This document shows, piece by piece, positions 1 through 10,728 of a stretch of DNA of 64,000 bases (position 1 is its first letter; every line of letters begins with the position of its first letter). The notes under the pieces are model-generated. The model was not told where the DNA came from. It saw only the letters and a list, made by a program, of their open reading frames with translations, and did no database searches. The stretch comes from Toxoplasma gondii ME49. Taxonomy: Eukaryota > Apicomplexa > Conoidasida > Eucoccidiorida > Sarcocystidae. The DNA lies in assembly GCF_000006565.2 (NCBI RefSeq), contig NC_031467.1, forward strand, positions 310,001-374,000, given 5' to 3'. A program made the position numbers and the translations under genes.

Positions 1-1614
1 TCCGTCGCAGCCCTGGAAAAGATTGCACAGGTTCCAAATAAAACGCCTTTCGGCATCTCGCGTTGGGTGCTCCTCGCTATCTTTCTTTTCTATTCGTTTC
101 TAACTGGGCCGTCCTACTGGAACTGGACAGCCTTTGCCGATATATTTTTCCTACGTGGAGAGTATGTATGGGGCTGCGAGCCGAATGAAATTGATCGGAC
201 AAAACACGCTCACCAACCAAAATGCGATGACCAAGATGTAGCAGTTCAGCAGCTTTTTACGATTATTGTGGCGTCAGACTTCTCTTTCTCGTGTCTCTCT
301 GGATTTCTGCTCGATTATGCTGGTCCGCGACTTACGGGCCTGGCTGGGACTTCAGTCCTTCTTCTGGCCTGGTGCCTTCTGGGCGCAGCAGATGAGACAC
401 GCCACATGTTGGTTCCAGGAGCTATTCTATGGGGTCTGAGTTCATCAGCGGCCTTCTTTCCCTGCTTATCTGTTGCCAACCTCTTTCCCACTTCTCGCAA
501 CACCGTGATTGGCTTTCTCGGGGCATCCCGCACCTTGTCGAATGCCACTCCCCTGGTATTGCGAAGCATAGCAATGAACAACCATACACTGGCGTCACGT
601 TTGTTCTACGGATATGCTGGGTTGTGTATTGGCCTCTGCGTTATTATCGCTGCCATCTTCATCCCGATGCGACAGTGGCAGGTTCTTCCGTCTCTAGCCA
701 AAGCTGCCGGATTGGTGCCGACCGATGGTGGCACAGTGGAGGACACTGCACCGGCAAGCTCCAGCGAGGCAGACGCTGAGCACACCGACAGGGAAAATGT
801 GGAGTTCATAGGGATGAAACGAGGTTTTTCCCGATCACTGTCAGCTCTCAGAACAGCGACACTGGTGGGCGGCGAGGAAAGAGAGGACGAACAGGCGCAT
901 GTCGACCTTCTACAAGTGGCAGTACTTCGGCAGGATACTCTGATGACGATGCAGCGTGGCACAACCGCCGCAGCGGTGTCCCGCGGGTTAGACTGGAACG
1001 CTTTCCTCAGGGAGGCTTTTTCTCTTGTCTTCATCCCCCTGTGTGTATATGAGGCGTTCGTGCTGCTGTCAAACAGCTTCTTCTCTTCATCCGCGCGCCA
1101 CCTCCTTCCCGCGGCATACGAAGCGAACCAGATCATCCAGATTTTTGCGTTTCTGCCTGCTCCTCTGCTAGGAGTGCTTGCAGACAAAGCCGGTATTCTT
1201 GTCACCATGGCGGTGGTCAACGGGTCTGGATTATTTGCATTCATCATGGCGATGGTGCCGGAGGTGCCCGCTGCTGTAGTGTGCCAGTACCTCGCTTGCC
1301 TTTGCATAGCAGTCAACAATTCTTTCATCATGAGCCAGGTCTACTGCTACGTCAATCAGAGTTTCCAGGAAGGCCATGCGGGCAAACTAATTGGTATTGC
1401 GTGTCTCGTTGCTGGACTTCCTTCTCTTGCAGCCAACGCGATGCTTTCTACTGCTGTCAGCGACGGGTTTCCCAACATGATGTCTCTCTGTATTGGACTT
1501 CTCACCGTAAATTTCCTTCTCATTGGAGGACTGGGTGTCGCCCGTCGACGAAGGGCCCAGAAACTCCTTGCGGAGACCGAAGTCGCCTTCCAATCTGATA
1601 TGGCCACCGGCTGA
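1..1614 (+). CDS. ApiAT-family MFS transporter, 5' end outside window
   Basis: Predicted plasma-membrane carrier of the apicomplexan amino-acid transporter family (ApiAT, formerly NPT), a branch of the major facilitator superfamily. The frame is open from base 1 without a convincing start, so the true ATG lies to the left; the visible part is 537 codons and ends with TGA at 1612-1614. About 12 hydrophobic segments are visible, split by a long polar loop near the middle (bases 680-1000). The loop after the second segment carries the MFS-type GFLLDYAGPR motif. LFPTSRNTVIG and SFQEGHAGKLIG are shared almost exactly with the next gene, so the two are tandem paralogues. The substrate cannot be read from sequence; characterised family members carry cationic, aromatic or other amino acids. 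No intron is visible in this part. Confidence 0.85.
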   Translation, partial: SVAALEKIAQVPNKTPFGISRWVLLAIFLFYSFLTGPSYWNWTAFADIFFLRGEYVWGCEPNEIDRTKHAHQPKCDDQDVAVQQLFTIIVASDFSFSCLSGFLLDYAGPRLTGLAGTSVLLLAWCLLGAADETRHMLVPGAILWGLSSSAAFFPCLSVANLFPTSRNTVIGFLGASRTLSNATPLVLRSIAMNNHTLASRLFYGYAGLCIGLCVIIAAIFIPMRQWQVLPSLAKAAGLVPTDGGTVEDTAPASSSEADAEHTDRENVEFIGMKRGFSRSLSALRTATLVGGEEREDEQAHVDLLQVAVLRQDTLMTMQRGTTAAAVSRGLDWNAFLREAFSLVFIPLCVYEAFVLLSNSFFSSSARHLLPAAYEANQIIQIFAFLPAPLLGVLADKAGILVTMAVVNGSGLFAFIMAMVPEVPAAVVCQYLACLCIAVNNSFIMSQVYCYVNQSFQEGHAGKLIGIACLVAGLPSLAANAMLSTAVSDGFPNMMSLCIGLLTVNFLLIGGLGVARRRRAQKLLAETEVAFQSDMATG

Positions 1615-3953
1615 ATGCTTTGTTTTGAAAAGAGTTTCATACACTTCTTGTAGCCGTTGCGGCGTGCCCCGGGCAGCGTGCTGCTACGTGCAGAACACTC
1701 TGGCTCGCTGCTCAGAATCTTTAGTAGCTTTTTTACTAAAATTATATTTTAATTGATAAGCTTTACCTTGTTGTGTTAAAATATTATCACATTCTAAATG
1801 CATTTCTTTTTTAGAAAAAACAAAACTCGGGATAAAAAATTTTATTCGATTTAATTGAAAAAAAGTTGCTACGTCTGCGGTTGTCATTCTGCTTCACGTC
1901 TGCGATCTCGCCGAATCTTGGTTACCGAGTGACAATTCTCAAGTCTGTCTTGGTGTCTTGATCGATGTACTGCCTGAATGTCGTCGGCATAGTTGGCATT
2001 ACGAGGTCTCTGTTACACCGGAAGAATGAAGAGGGGTTCGGCACTCACCTACAAATCGAAAGAAAGCAAGTCTAAGAGTAAACACCGTCGTCTCTACACT
2101 CGCCTGGCAACTGTCACCCGGGGATTCAGTTGTTCGTTCTCAATCTCTCAGGTGGCCTGCACAGTTCTTCATTTGATGATTGCATGCAATGGCATTTCGA
2201 CGGTGGCTCGAAAAAGCTGGTTACAACACGAATTCCACAGCCGCGTCCACAAAATATCTCCGCTGCGAGAAAATCTGTATCTCTACGCAGACAGTTCACA
2301 TCGAGTGAGCCAGAAGTATTATCTTTTGAAAACTTCAGTTTGAACTCGCTGGGGGCCTTGAGTGGTAACCACGAAGTCGCAACTCAGGCGCATCATTTCT
2401 GCTGTCTACGGGTGTCCACTGATGCAGTCTGAAGGGTTGTCATCGAAACGAGGCCAAGGACCTACAGCAAGGGCTCAGGGGATTACCGTCACAGGAGTAG
2501 ATCTGCTTACAAGATATCTAAGAATAACTCCAGCTGGTCGGTCACGAAATAGAGATACTCCAGATAAAAAGCATGGGAAACGGAGATATCTGGCATCTTC
2601 CATCTACAATGCCGGCCAGCGGCTCGCATGGAAAATCCCGCCGGACCTACTTGTCCGGTCGCTCTCGCTGAGCTTTGTCGACCGACATCGATTCCTCGAT
2701 ATGGTGTACGAACGTGTAGAGTTATTCACATCCTCCCACGCTTGCGTATCTAAAGACGGACAGAATGTTTCATACTTTGGGAAGTGACACAGCAGAAATG
2801 CCACTGCAGGGCACGAATGCTTGCAACGGCAGTCCAGAAACGTTCGCGTGGCGTTTTCTGCGGTTCAGCAGTTCTGCAGCATGAACCAGGGCAGCCTGTT
2901 TTCATTCCTACGTGTCATACCGCTCAGTTGAGGCGACGCTGGGAATTCTGCCTGGCCACCTGTTAGAGGCGGAGCTAGCTAGCCCGCGGACCAGGAGGAA
3001 GAGGTATCAAATTCGTTCTATTACGTTGTTGATGGGAGACACACTAACGCCTGGGTCTAATGCGCGCAGGTACCCTGGTACGATAATGTTTTCGGACTTG
3101 TCTCTTATCAACATGGCTGGTGAAGCACATCTGCCATCTCTTCGTGTGAAGAACTAGACGACGTGAAATCACGTACCGCTGCAGCATTTGGAGGCTACAA
3201 CCACACCACCGAGAACAAGTACCAGTTTTTCAACGTTTTAATTCCAGTGTTTGTCAAGAGTTGTCTCCAGAAGTTCGGTGTTGGCTTGGTAGTCTCTTTT
3301 AAAGTTACTGATCTGCATTCTCTACTGACGTGTTCTCTTTTCCTGTACGCAGAATCGACCGACAACACGGCTGTAATGCCCCCTAGAAGGGGAAATTCGG
3401 TGCTTGTTGAGTGGGCACCCTTTAAGGTGCAGATTCTCTTCGGTCGGAGACATTCATCCTGGAATATTATTTTCGTCCTTCGTTCCCTGGGGTCCATATT
3501 GACAGGACTTTCCGACTGTTCCATCTTGATTACTCTTTCCAGAAGGCCAAAGCGAAGGCTGCTACCCAGATCTGCCACTACAAATGCCCCTTGGAAAACT
3601 CGTCCGATTTGATACTGATGGAGGAATAAGATAACACTAATGTGCAATGTATAACTACGAACATGGAGACACCATGAGAACAGTTTCAATTCTTGCGCCC
3701 GCTGTCTCTGGTTCCCCGGATCAGCGACAAGTCAGTTTTTGATACGGGATGGGTGGAAGTCTCCAAGAAGCTATAACCTGTCATTTTACATGACTTCACC
3801 CCGCGTGTACCTTGTTCATTCGTATAGTGTCTGGCATTCAACGGCATGTTAGCTGTATTTGTGTTCTTTGAGTAACCTGCTGGGATTCTCCAGATGCTTG
3901 GCTGTTTACGCGAATATTTTCGTACTAGGGAATCGTTCTGAACTCTTTACAAC
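1615..3953. other. Intergenic region between the two transporter genes
   Basis: No gene is supported here. ORFs of 60-165 codons occur on both strands but overlap each other and show no domain or splice logic. Two items stand out: an AT-only island around 1730-1866, listed separately, and a palindromic TGCATGCA core at 2181-2188. The promoter and 5' UTR of the 3954 gene must lie in the right half; no TATA-like element is convincing. Confidence 0.6.
1720..1871. other. AT-rich island, possible organelle-derived insertion
   Basis: Roughly 140 bases that are almost wholly A and T, with sharp edges, sit in DNA of near 50% G+C. On the minus strand most of it is readable as protein (bases 1684-1887) with Lys, Asn, Ile and Phe-rich content, which is what plastid or mitochondrial coding DNA would give. 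An apicoplast-derived fragment (NUPT) is the simplest idea, but no specific organelle gene was identified by eye. Confidence 0.3.
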
Positions 3954-5600
3954 ATGGCAGAGGTGACAGCACAAGGAAACCCACGTGTCTTGCAAGCTCG
4001 CGCAAGAGCGGTTTCCGGTTTGCAGGACGAGACGCCGTCAGCAGTTCACAATGATACTCCACTGCGTCTCTCACGTGAATGCTTGCTGTGTATCTTTTGT
4101 GTATATGTATTCCTGTCTGGACCGTTATACTTTAACTGGTCTCCACTTGCTGAAATGTGGCTCGCGTCAGGTAGCTTCCGTGAAGCGTGTGATCCTGGTG
4201 AGCTCGATTCATCGAAACCAGAGACCGAGCCCAAATGCCAAGAGGAGGAAATCGCAGTCCAAGGGTTTTTCGTTATCACTGTGATGTGTGACATGTGCTT
4301 CTCGTTGCTCTCTGGTTTCTTGTTAGACTCTGTAGGACCCAAGGTAACAGCTGTGATAGGTTCCACAGCGCTTACGATCTCGTGGATTGTCAACGGAATA
4401 TCCAGGCATTTACTAACAGCTCACGCTTCAATCATGCTTATGAGCGCCAGCTTGTCCATGGCCTTCCTCCCCTGTCTTATCATTGCCAATCTCTTCCCTA
4501 ATGCACGCAACACCGTGATTGGCCTCCTGACGTGTTTCCGCTATTTGTCGGGCACGGTACCCATTGTTTTGAAGACTGTCTTTTTGGGGAATCGCTCAGT
4601 GGAGGACACTCGCTCCGCCGCCTATACCTACGGGTTGTTGTGCGTTGGATCGTGTGTGTTCATGGCAGCTTGCTTCTTCCCCTCAAAGAAATGGCAGCGT
4701 ATACGAGCCCTTCCGTGTCCCAGGGAAAGTGGGACTCCAGCTCCCGAGGAAGCGTCGCTCCAGTCTGCTCACCGCACAAACACACCAAATGACAGAATCA
4801 TTTCCGACACCGAAATAACTCTCACCCGCAGACAAAGCTTTTCCAGATGGTGTCGCGATAGTCTAGCCACTTGCTTAGGCGCACCATCACGTACAATAGA
4901 CTCTCTCGACGCTGCCAACCTGAGATGTGACCTCGTTCGAAGTGAAGAGCGAGGCACCACGGATGCCAGGGTTCTTTCTTGGAATGACTGGAGAGAATTT
5001 TTCTTCGAGGCATCATCCTGCGTATTTGTTTGTATGTGTCTGTTTGAGACAATGCTGCTTATTGGTGAAATCTTCTTCCAAACGGCTGGGAGACGTCTCA
5101 TACCTCTAGCATACAAAGCGACTGAAGTGATAAACATTTTGGCTGCCCTTCCAGTCCCTCTTATAGGATTCCTGGCAGACAGACGAGGAATAACCGCATC
5201 CATGTGCGTTGTTAACGTAATCGAATTGCTCGCATTAATTTTCACCATCATTCCTGAATTCCCCACTATTGGCGCATGCCAATATCTGGCGTCTTCTTTT
5301 ATGGCTGTAGCCTCTCCGTTCCTCGTTACCCAGATTTATTGTTACGTTTTTCAGAGCTTCCAAGAGGCGCACACGGGAAAACTTATAGGCTTGGCGTGTT
5401 TCATTGTGGCAGTTCCAATGATTGCAGTTCTTTCGATGGTGAAGGCTGGATTCCATAGGGGCTTTTTCGACATGTTGCTTGCCTGCATTGTGATGCTTGT
5501 TGTGAGTTTGTTGCTTCTCGGTGTCATTGCGATTCTCCGCGTGCGACGAGCAACGACGGTACTCTCAAGCATTCATTCAGAGGACCCGTTGCACGAGTGA
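3954..5600 (+). CDS. ApiAT-family MFS transporter, complete single exon
   Basis: Complete 548-residue paralogue of the upstream transporter, in tandem and in the same direction, 2.3 kb downstream. The start ATG is followed by a polar 40-residue N-terminus and then the first membrane segment (about residues 42-56). GFLLDSVGPK (residues 121-130) is the MFS loop motif after the second segment. LFPNARNTVIG and SFQEAHTGKLIG match the neighbour. A hydrophilic loop of about 100 residues separates the two six-helix halves and is the least conserved part between the copies. The expected role is amino-acid uptake at the plasma membrane; the substrate is unknown. The tandem pair fits the known lineage-specific expansion of ApiAT genes in Toxoplasma relatives. 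The absence of introns is clear because the frame is open throughout. Confidence 0.9.
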   Translation: MAEVTAQGNPRVLQARARAVSGLQDETPSAVHNDTPLRLSRECLLCIFCVYVFLSGPLYFNWSPLAEMWLASGSFREACDPGELDSSKPETEPKCQEEEIAVQGFFVITVMCDMCFSLLSGFLLDSVGPKVTAVIGSTALTISWIVNGISRHLLTAHASIMLMSASLSMAFLPCLIIANLFPNARNTVIGLLTCFRYLSGTVPIVLKTVFLGNRSVEDTRSAAYTYGLLCVGSCVFMAACFFPSKKWQRIRALPCPRESGTPAPEEASLQSAHRTNTPNDRIISDTEITLTRRQSFSRWCRDSLATCLGAPSRTIDSLDAANLRCDLVRSEERGTTDARVLSWNDWREFFFEASSCVFVCMCLFETMLLIGEIFFQTAGRRLIPLAYKATEVINILAALPVPLIGFLADRRGITASMCVVNVIELLALIFTIIPEFPTIGACQYLASSFMAVASPFLVTQIYCYVFQSFQEAHTGKLIGLACFIVAVPMIAVLSMVKAGFHRGFFDMLLACIVMLVVSLLLLGVIAILRVRRATTVLSSIHSEDPLHE

Positions 5601-7621
5601 CTTTGAATTTGATGTTAAGATGAAGCTTGCGGTTTCGATAATAAATCTGCGGTCAGACAGAAAAAAAAATATGAACTGCCAACGGAAATGCCGTCAGGAC
5701 AAGACCCCCACGTGCACGTTTTCCTAGTTGCTCGTCGTACCGCCTGACGACTGCACCCCATCCCCAGTGTGATTGTAATGATGATGAACGGGGTTAAGGA
5801 CAGATGCACGTGCATGAGAACAACAGCACTTGGCATATGCATTCTGCTTGTTTTGAACGTCATCAGCGATTCGGTTGTCTGCTTGCAACCAAACGACGTC
5901 AGCTCACGGTTGATCAGCAGAAGATTATGATGGCGCGCAGGGATTGTGGGCGTTGCATTATATTGTGAAGTTTGCCGAACCGCACGAAAGATGAAAATAC
6001 TCCCTACAGTATCTGTCAAGCCTCCAATTTTATTTGAGTGATTCGAAGTGTTGTTGCAAATTGGCTGAACACTGGTAATTCATGCATTTTTTTTCAAGGG
6101 AGCGTTGGTTGAAAATGAGGCGAGTTAGTAGTACATCCGGACTGACCGTTGTTCATAATCATTACGAAGGCACCGCCTTCTTGTAGCCCATTCCGAGAAC
6201 CGTCAGTTTCAGGTCAACACCGGAGTTGTTCCTGAAAACGAAGACGTCCCGATGTTTTGCAACGCAGCCCGAGCCTCCATAGTAGGGGTATCACGGTTAC
6301 AGTAACTTCGTTTCTGTGGCGTGTGTTCTACTACTTGCGAATGTACGACGTGGAACTACCGACTACGGGATTGACCGGCTGACGCAGAAGTGTTTCGACA
6401 GTGTTCACCTGTGTGGAAAAAATAATTGACACAGACTCTCCCCCGTTTTGTGTGACGGCAGCGACTGCCGGATCGAATGAAACGACAGACGGGCCGGCGA
6501 AAACTCAGCGGGAAAACAAGGACCCTGTCGACGTTTGTGCGTAACATACAAACCAAATTTGGCTGTTTGGATCGTCTGTCACGTTGCTGAAGCAAGGGTA
6601 TCATGGATCTGTCGGGCCAGCGGTGCCGGTCCGACCTGAGTCGCAGGGGAAGCCTAATTGTGGGTAAAAAACTCTTTGCGTACACTGCTGTCTCCCCCCT
6701 GAGCTGAATTTTCAGTTGTCTTGTCTCTGCAAAGTCCGCCAAACGAACCTCAATTTTTTTTATCTGCACAGCGGAATTCTTTTGTTACTGTGCCTCAAAA
6801 GCGACGATGGCAAAACAACGATGCTGCCGTCTGAAACTCCCTTGCTGGAATGTGTGTGCTACTCTAATCCAGGTCGTGCGATCCATCTAGAGACGCTCCA
6901 GCAATAACGTAATGATGACAGCATGCACCGGAGGGAAATGGTTATGACCCACAGAAGACATGCTGGGGCATCCGTCCTCCACCATCGTCGTCAGAATGCC
7001 ATCTGGGGAAGCGGAGTTTCGGCATTGCGGCATCAGGAACCAGATGCCATGCATTTGGGTTAGAACTTGCCGACTGATGCCACATCCCCTGGAGACAAGC
7101 GATCGTCCCGCACTGAGCTTGCACCTCATCGTCTGTTTGCATGTATCCACATCTGAAAGAGTTGCGCCGTGCAGAGATCTAAATTCACCAAGGAATGTGG
7201 GTTCGAAGCAGATGGTGCCTTCTTCTCGACGCGTTCCTTTGCAGAATAAAAACGTCGCAAATTTGGACAGTCACATACACACGCCTCCTCAAGGAGAGCG
7301 ACAACAACGCAATGCGTTCCATCCATGCACGATCGGAAGACCGCCTGAGGAAACGTACAAACAAGTAGCGACACTGTTCGTCCTACGCGTTGTAAATACC
7401 TAATGAAGCACCTACAGTGAAGCTGTGGCGAGAGTCATGCAAATATAAGCAGGCTCTCTCGGATGCGATCACTGCTACCATGAAGGGACGTTTCTGCGCC
7501 CCCCATGAAAAAACAAGTCACGAGAATCACCCACCAGGTAGTAGCTGAGCCCACATCCCAAAACTTTGCAAAAGTGCTTTGCTTCCAGGGAACAGTTTGT
7601 GAATTGGTTCCTACATAGGCC
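5601..7621. other. Intergenic region between convergent genes
   Basis: Lies between the 3' end of the second transporter and the 3' end of the minus-strand tetraspan gene, so it should hold both 3' UTRs. ORFs up to about 147 codons (for example 6960-7403) have no recognisable content. Nothing else is seen. Confidence 0.6.
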
Positions 7622-8857
7622 TCAAGCACCGGCAAGTTCGATCTGGTCGGCCCCGGGCGGTGTGTGTCGCTCCACCGCTTCCTTGTCCTTCTGGTAACTT
7701 TTAAGCTCCGATAAATACTTGCCAGCAACACATAAGGATGCAGGGATGCAACACATGCAGGCACAGCAGGTCCAGAAAATCAAGAAGGCAATGACTGCAA
7801 GGAGAATATAATGGTATGCCGTGTTCTCAGCCACACAGGCTGTCCGAACTGAATACAGAACACAAGCAGATGTTTCTTGGGGTGACAGGGACTCTAAGTG
7901 GGCCAAGAAGTCTGCCATCACCTTCTGATCATCCAGACGAGTGTTGTCGAGTACACGATCGACTGCCAAGTGGTCGAAGCCACAAGTCCGCCAGCAACTG
8001 ACAGGCCATTTCTTGAAATCAAGGATATCGTAGTGAGAGTAGTTGCACATCTGTCCACGGGTAGACAGGCCTAGGAAAACAGATGTCGCACTTTTGAAAT
8101 AATTGGCGCCGTACTCTTCAAATCCTTTCCGACACGGTTCGACTGTTTCGTCCAGAGGCACATCGGGTAGCAATCCTCCTTGCCTTGCAACTGCCTCAAT
8201 CGAGGTGAGTTCCGCTGCTCCTGATCCATATCGATCAGGGAGTAATTCGGGCGGTGTATCCGAGACCCAGTGAGATGCACGGTCCGCTGCTATATCAGCT
8301 GCTGCTCGGGCTGCGCGAAAAAGAATGTAAATGTAATATCCCCAGAGTGCAACTGTTAATAATAAAAGCACAGTGCCCAGAACCAGATATAATTGCACGC
8401 CTGTCTTGCTCTTCGCTGACACTGACAGTATCCCGATGATTCCGATAAATACGCCGAGCAACATGGAGGTGATACCGAGGTCAGCATTCACGGGCGAGAA
8501 AGCAAAAATCAAAAGAACCCCCGTACACACAAGCCACACAACCACAAGAAAAATCATGCAGTTGGCACCAGCTGCGCGTTTTTCCAGCTTTTCGCGCGCG
8601 ACTTGGGACCCTCGCTCGACTGTTGTTTCGTTCGCTTCAACCGGCTGTTGGCGGAGAATCTTCACCTCGGAAGGCAAAGGTGGATCTTCAGTCGCGTATG
8701 CCACAGCGGTTGGTTGTTTCGAGGTGTCGTCTTTCGCACCCTTTACAACGCTATCTCCTTGACGACCAGCTGCTGTGTCTTCAAACGGCAAGCTCGACAT
8801 GGCCGTCTGGTCACCTGGAGGAGCCACTACGGCCTGCTCCTCTAAAGTCGCCGGCAT
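7622..8857 (-). CDS. Tetraspan membrane protein of unknown function (paralogue 1)
   Basis: A 411-residue protein with a polar N-terminus (residues 1-98), three close membrane segments (about 101-123, 127-148, 153-180), a large loop of about 165 residues, a fourth segment (about 349-372) and a short polar tail. This is a tetraspanin-like layout, but no CCG signature is seen, so membership of that family is not claimed. The loop has paired cysteines (C242, C271, C288, C292 and others near 332 and 341) and the block GQMCNYSH at 268-275, which recurs in the gene at 11363-12979; ENT plus Tyr just before the fourth segment is also shared. The two genes are therefore head-to-tail paralogues. A surface or inner-membrane role is inference only. 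The ATG at 8855-8857 is the first Met of the frame. Confidence 0.8.
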   Translation of the reverse strand: MPATLEEQAVVAPPGDQTAMSSLPFEDTAAGRQGDSVVKGAKDDTSKQPTAVAYATEDPPLPSEVKILRQQPVEANETTVERGSQVAREKLEKRAAGANCMIFLVVVWLVCTGVLLIFAFSPVNADLGITSMLLGVFIGIIGILSVSAKSKTGVQLYLVLGTVLLLLTVALWGYYIYILFRAARAAADIAADRASHWVSDTPPELLPDRYGSGAAELTSIEAVARQGGLLPDVPLDETVEPCRKGFEEYGANYFKSATSVFLGLSTRGQMCNYSHYDILDFKKWPVSCWRTCGFDHLAVDRVLDNTRLDDQKVMADFLAHLESLSPQETSACVLYSVRTACVAENTAYHYILLAVIAFLIFWTCCACMCCIPASLCVAGKYLSELKSYQKDKEAVERHTPPGADQIELAGA

Positions 8858-8886
8858 TATACTGGGGCGTTACCAAACAGGCCGCG

Positions 8887-9447
8887 TTATGATGGAATAG
8901 GCGTTTCATTGGTGCCCCGATAAAACTGCTTCTGGCCAATAAACACAGCTACGTGTGGTAGATAAAGGGCACTGAAGGCGTCCAGCAAATACCGAGACAC
9001 AAGGAAGAAGAGCGCGATGAACAATAATTCCCACGTCGTCGTTATTGTCACGATAAGATATGCGGCCAAACCAACCGGAAGTATCATCTCTACCAGACCT
9101 AACAGGTATTCAAAATGTTGAGCCAAGCACCAGATCTTGTTACCTGGCAGGAAATAAATGCGACGACGGGCAGCGGTGGCGTTCAACGAGACACTGCCTG
9201 ACCAGCCAGCGCCACGCAATACTGCTTTCGATGAATAGCAGTTTAATGGAAACGAGGAAGAGCTTTTTGCATATTGGGCGGCCTTTGGCTTTACAAGGTA
9301 GATCAGCACAAAAGACGTTGCTAATGCTCGCAAAGTGTGGCAGCGGAATCCTTTGGATTGCGTTCTGTCTTTTCGGGATCTGGTTGCAATACCTTCTTTT
9401 TGGACTGGTTTGCTCCAGCTCGTCGCCGCTGTAGTAACGCACATCAA
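8887..9447 (-). CDS. Possible membrane-protein exon directly upstream of the tetraspan gene
   Basis: The reading frame is open for up to 186 codons and ends only 29 bases before the ATG at 8857. Its last 90 residues are strongly hydrophobic (about three segments, with ILPVGLAAYLIVTI and LLFIALFFLV cores) and end in a polar tail, which is unlike a chance ORF. The 5' limit is uncertain: an acceptor-like CCTGCCAG at about 9150 could begin a shorter exon, and the first 80 codons look less convincing. It may be the last exon of a separate gene, part of the 5' region of the 7622-8857 transcript, or chance. Not recognised. Confidence 0.35.
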   Translation of the reverse strand: MMCVTTAATSWSKPVQKEGIATRSRKDRTQSKGFRCHTLRALATSFVLIYLVKPKAAQYAKSSSSFPLNCYSSKAVLRGAGWSGSVSLNATAARRRIYFLPGNKIWCLAQHFEYLLGLVEMILPVGLAAYLIVTITTTWELLFIALFFLVSRYLLDAFSALYLPHVAVFIGQKQFYRGTNETPIPS

Positions 9448-10347
9448 ACGCCGATGAGTAGCCGATTGTTGCGCAACCCCACGTGCGCCGCAGCAGAACT
9501 GTTCACGCCTCTACTTCCGCTCAACAACAACCGCACTGAACGTACCACGAACCACTTTATGACATGCTGATTGTTTCTCTTCTTTCAGATGTCGATGTAC
9601 AGTGCTCCATATGTATCTGAATTGCGTGTTTTCCAGGGTGGCTTTGTTGCAAACTGCACCATAGTTACGCATGGCGGAAACTAAGGATCTGAGATGGAGC
9701 TGAACCACGTACTGAAGTGGTTCTTCTTGTTTATCGTGCAGCCTCGATTGCCGTTGCTGCGCTGCCCTCGGTTGCGCTTCGAGCACGGCGTAAACGTTCC
9801 CTGCAGTACTGGCATTTCAGAGTCCGGCTTCAGCGGGGTAGGAGTGTGCGCGCCGTCTATGCAGTGAACACATGACATGATCATTGTTTCAGAAAACTAT
9901 ACAGCGGATATCCTTCCAGGATTTTAACACGAAGTGCTTCTAGCTATGAAAGCCCGCGATTGTAGACCTCTAGTATATTGCCGAAGTCGATTGTCGAAAA
10001 GGTATCAACAGAAATCGGCGATTTGCTACCCGTACGCAATCGATTTGCACTGGAGACCATTATCAAAAGAATACGGTCTGCTGTTCTCGTACTGCTAATT
10101 AGCAGACGCACGATACGCAAAGACTACGTTATAGTAATCTGGTTCGATCAAGTCCGGTAGGGGGCACTGTTTTATTTCACTGAAAGAACCGTGTTTGGTT
10201 TGCTTTGGCTTGCTTCATTGTCATGATCTATACGTTTGTAATGTTTGAGTGGAGGCAATAATTTCAGCGTGGTCCGGGACCGTTAAGCGCATGTTGCTTC
10301 TGTAGGAATATAGGCGACATCAGCACGGAAAATGCCAATCACCGGTT
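9448..10347. other. Unannotated stretch
   Basis: No gene seen. The segment from about 9900 to 10340 is more AT-rich and lacks long frames on either strand. Confidence 0.5.
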
Positions 10348-10728
10348 CTAGTCACTGTTGCATTTCTCCGGCCATCCGAAACAAAGTGCCCGTTCCCGTG
10401 TACTACCCGAAGTGATCTGCACGCCAATAGTCTTCAAGGTTTCACAAGGCGGCGCCGGTTCATGAGGACATGCCTCGGCGGCGCCAGAATTCTCGGCAGG
10501 CCTTTCATTTAGGGAACCAGTCTCGTTTTTTTGCAGGGCTGTGTCCGTGTTCTGGATTAACTCATCCGCAAGCGTTCTCAGTCTCGCGAAGTCGATGTTG
10601 GATTCGGTCGTGGGATGCACCTCTTTACTACAGGGGATTAAGGAATAGGAGATATTAAAAGCGAGTGTGGCACCGAGTCTGTTCCGACTGTTTATTACGG
10701 CATGCAGTCGCAAAGCTGAATCAATCAT
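10348..10728 (-). CDS. Possible coding exon, unrecognised
   Basis: A 126-codon minus-strand frame. Its middle part (FARLRTLADELIQNTDTAL, then a polar Glu, Asn and Pro-rich tail) has the composition of real coccidian protein, with an amphipathic helix followed by a low-complexity acidic stretch. A donor-like GTAGTA lies near its end. It could be an exon of a gene that also includes 8887-9447, but the junction could not be fixed by phase. No family is recognised. Confidence 0.25.
   Translation of the reverse strand: MIDSALRLHAVINSRNRLGATLAFNISYSLIPCSKEVHPTTESNIDFARLRTLADELIQNTDTALQKNETGSLNERPAENSGAAEACPHEPAPPCETLKTIGVQITSGSTRERALCFGWPEKCNSD

Noticed and set aside
3163..3689. Overlapping plus (149 codons) and minus (164 codons) ORFs between the transporters
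   Set aside because: They lie on top of each other with no recognisable content or paralogy to the flanking genes.
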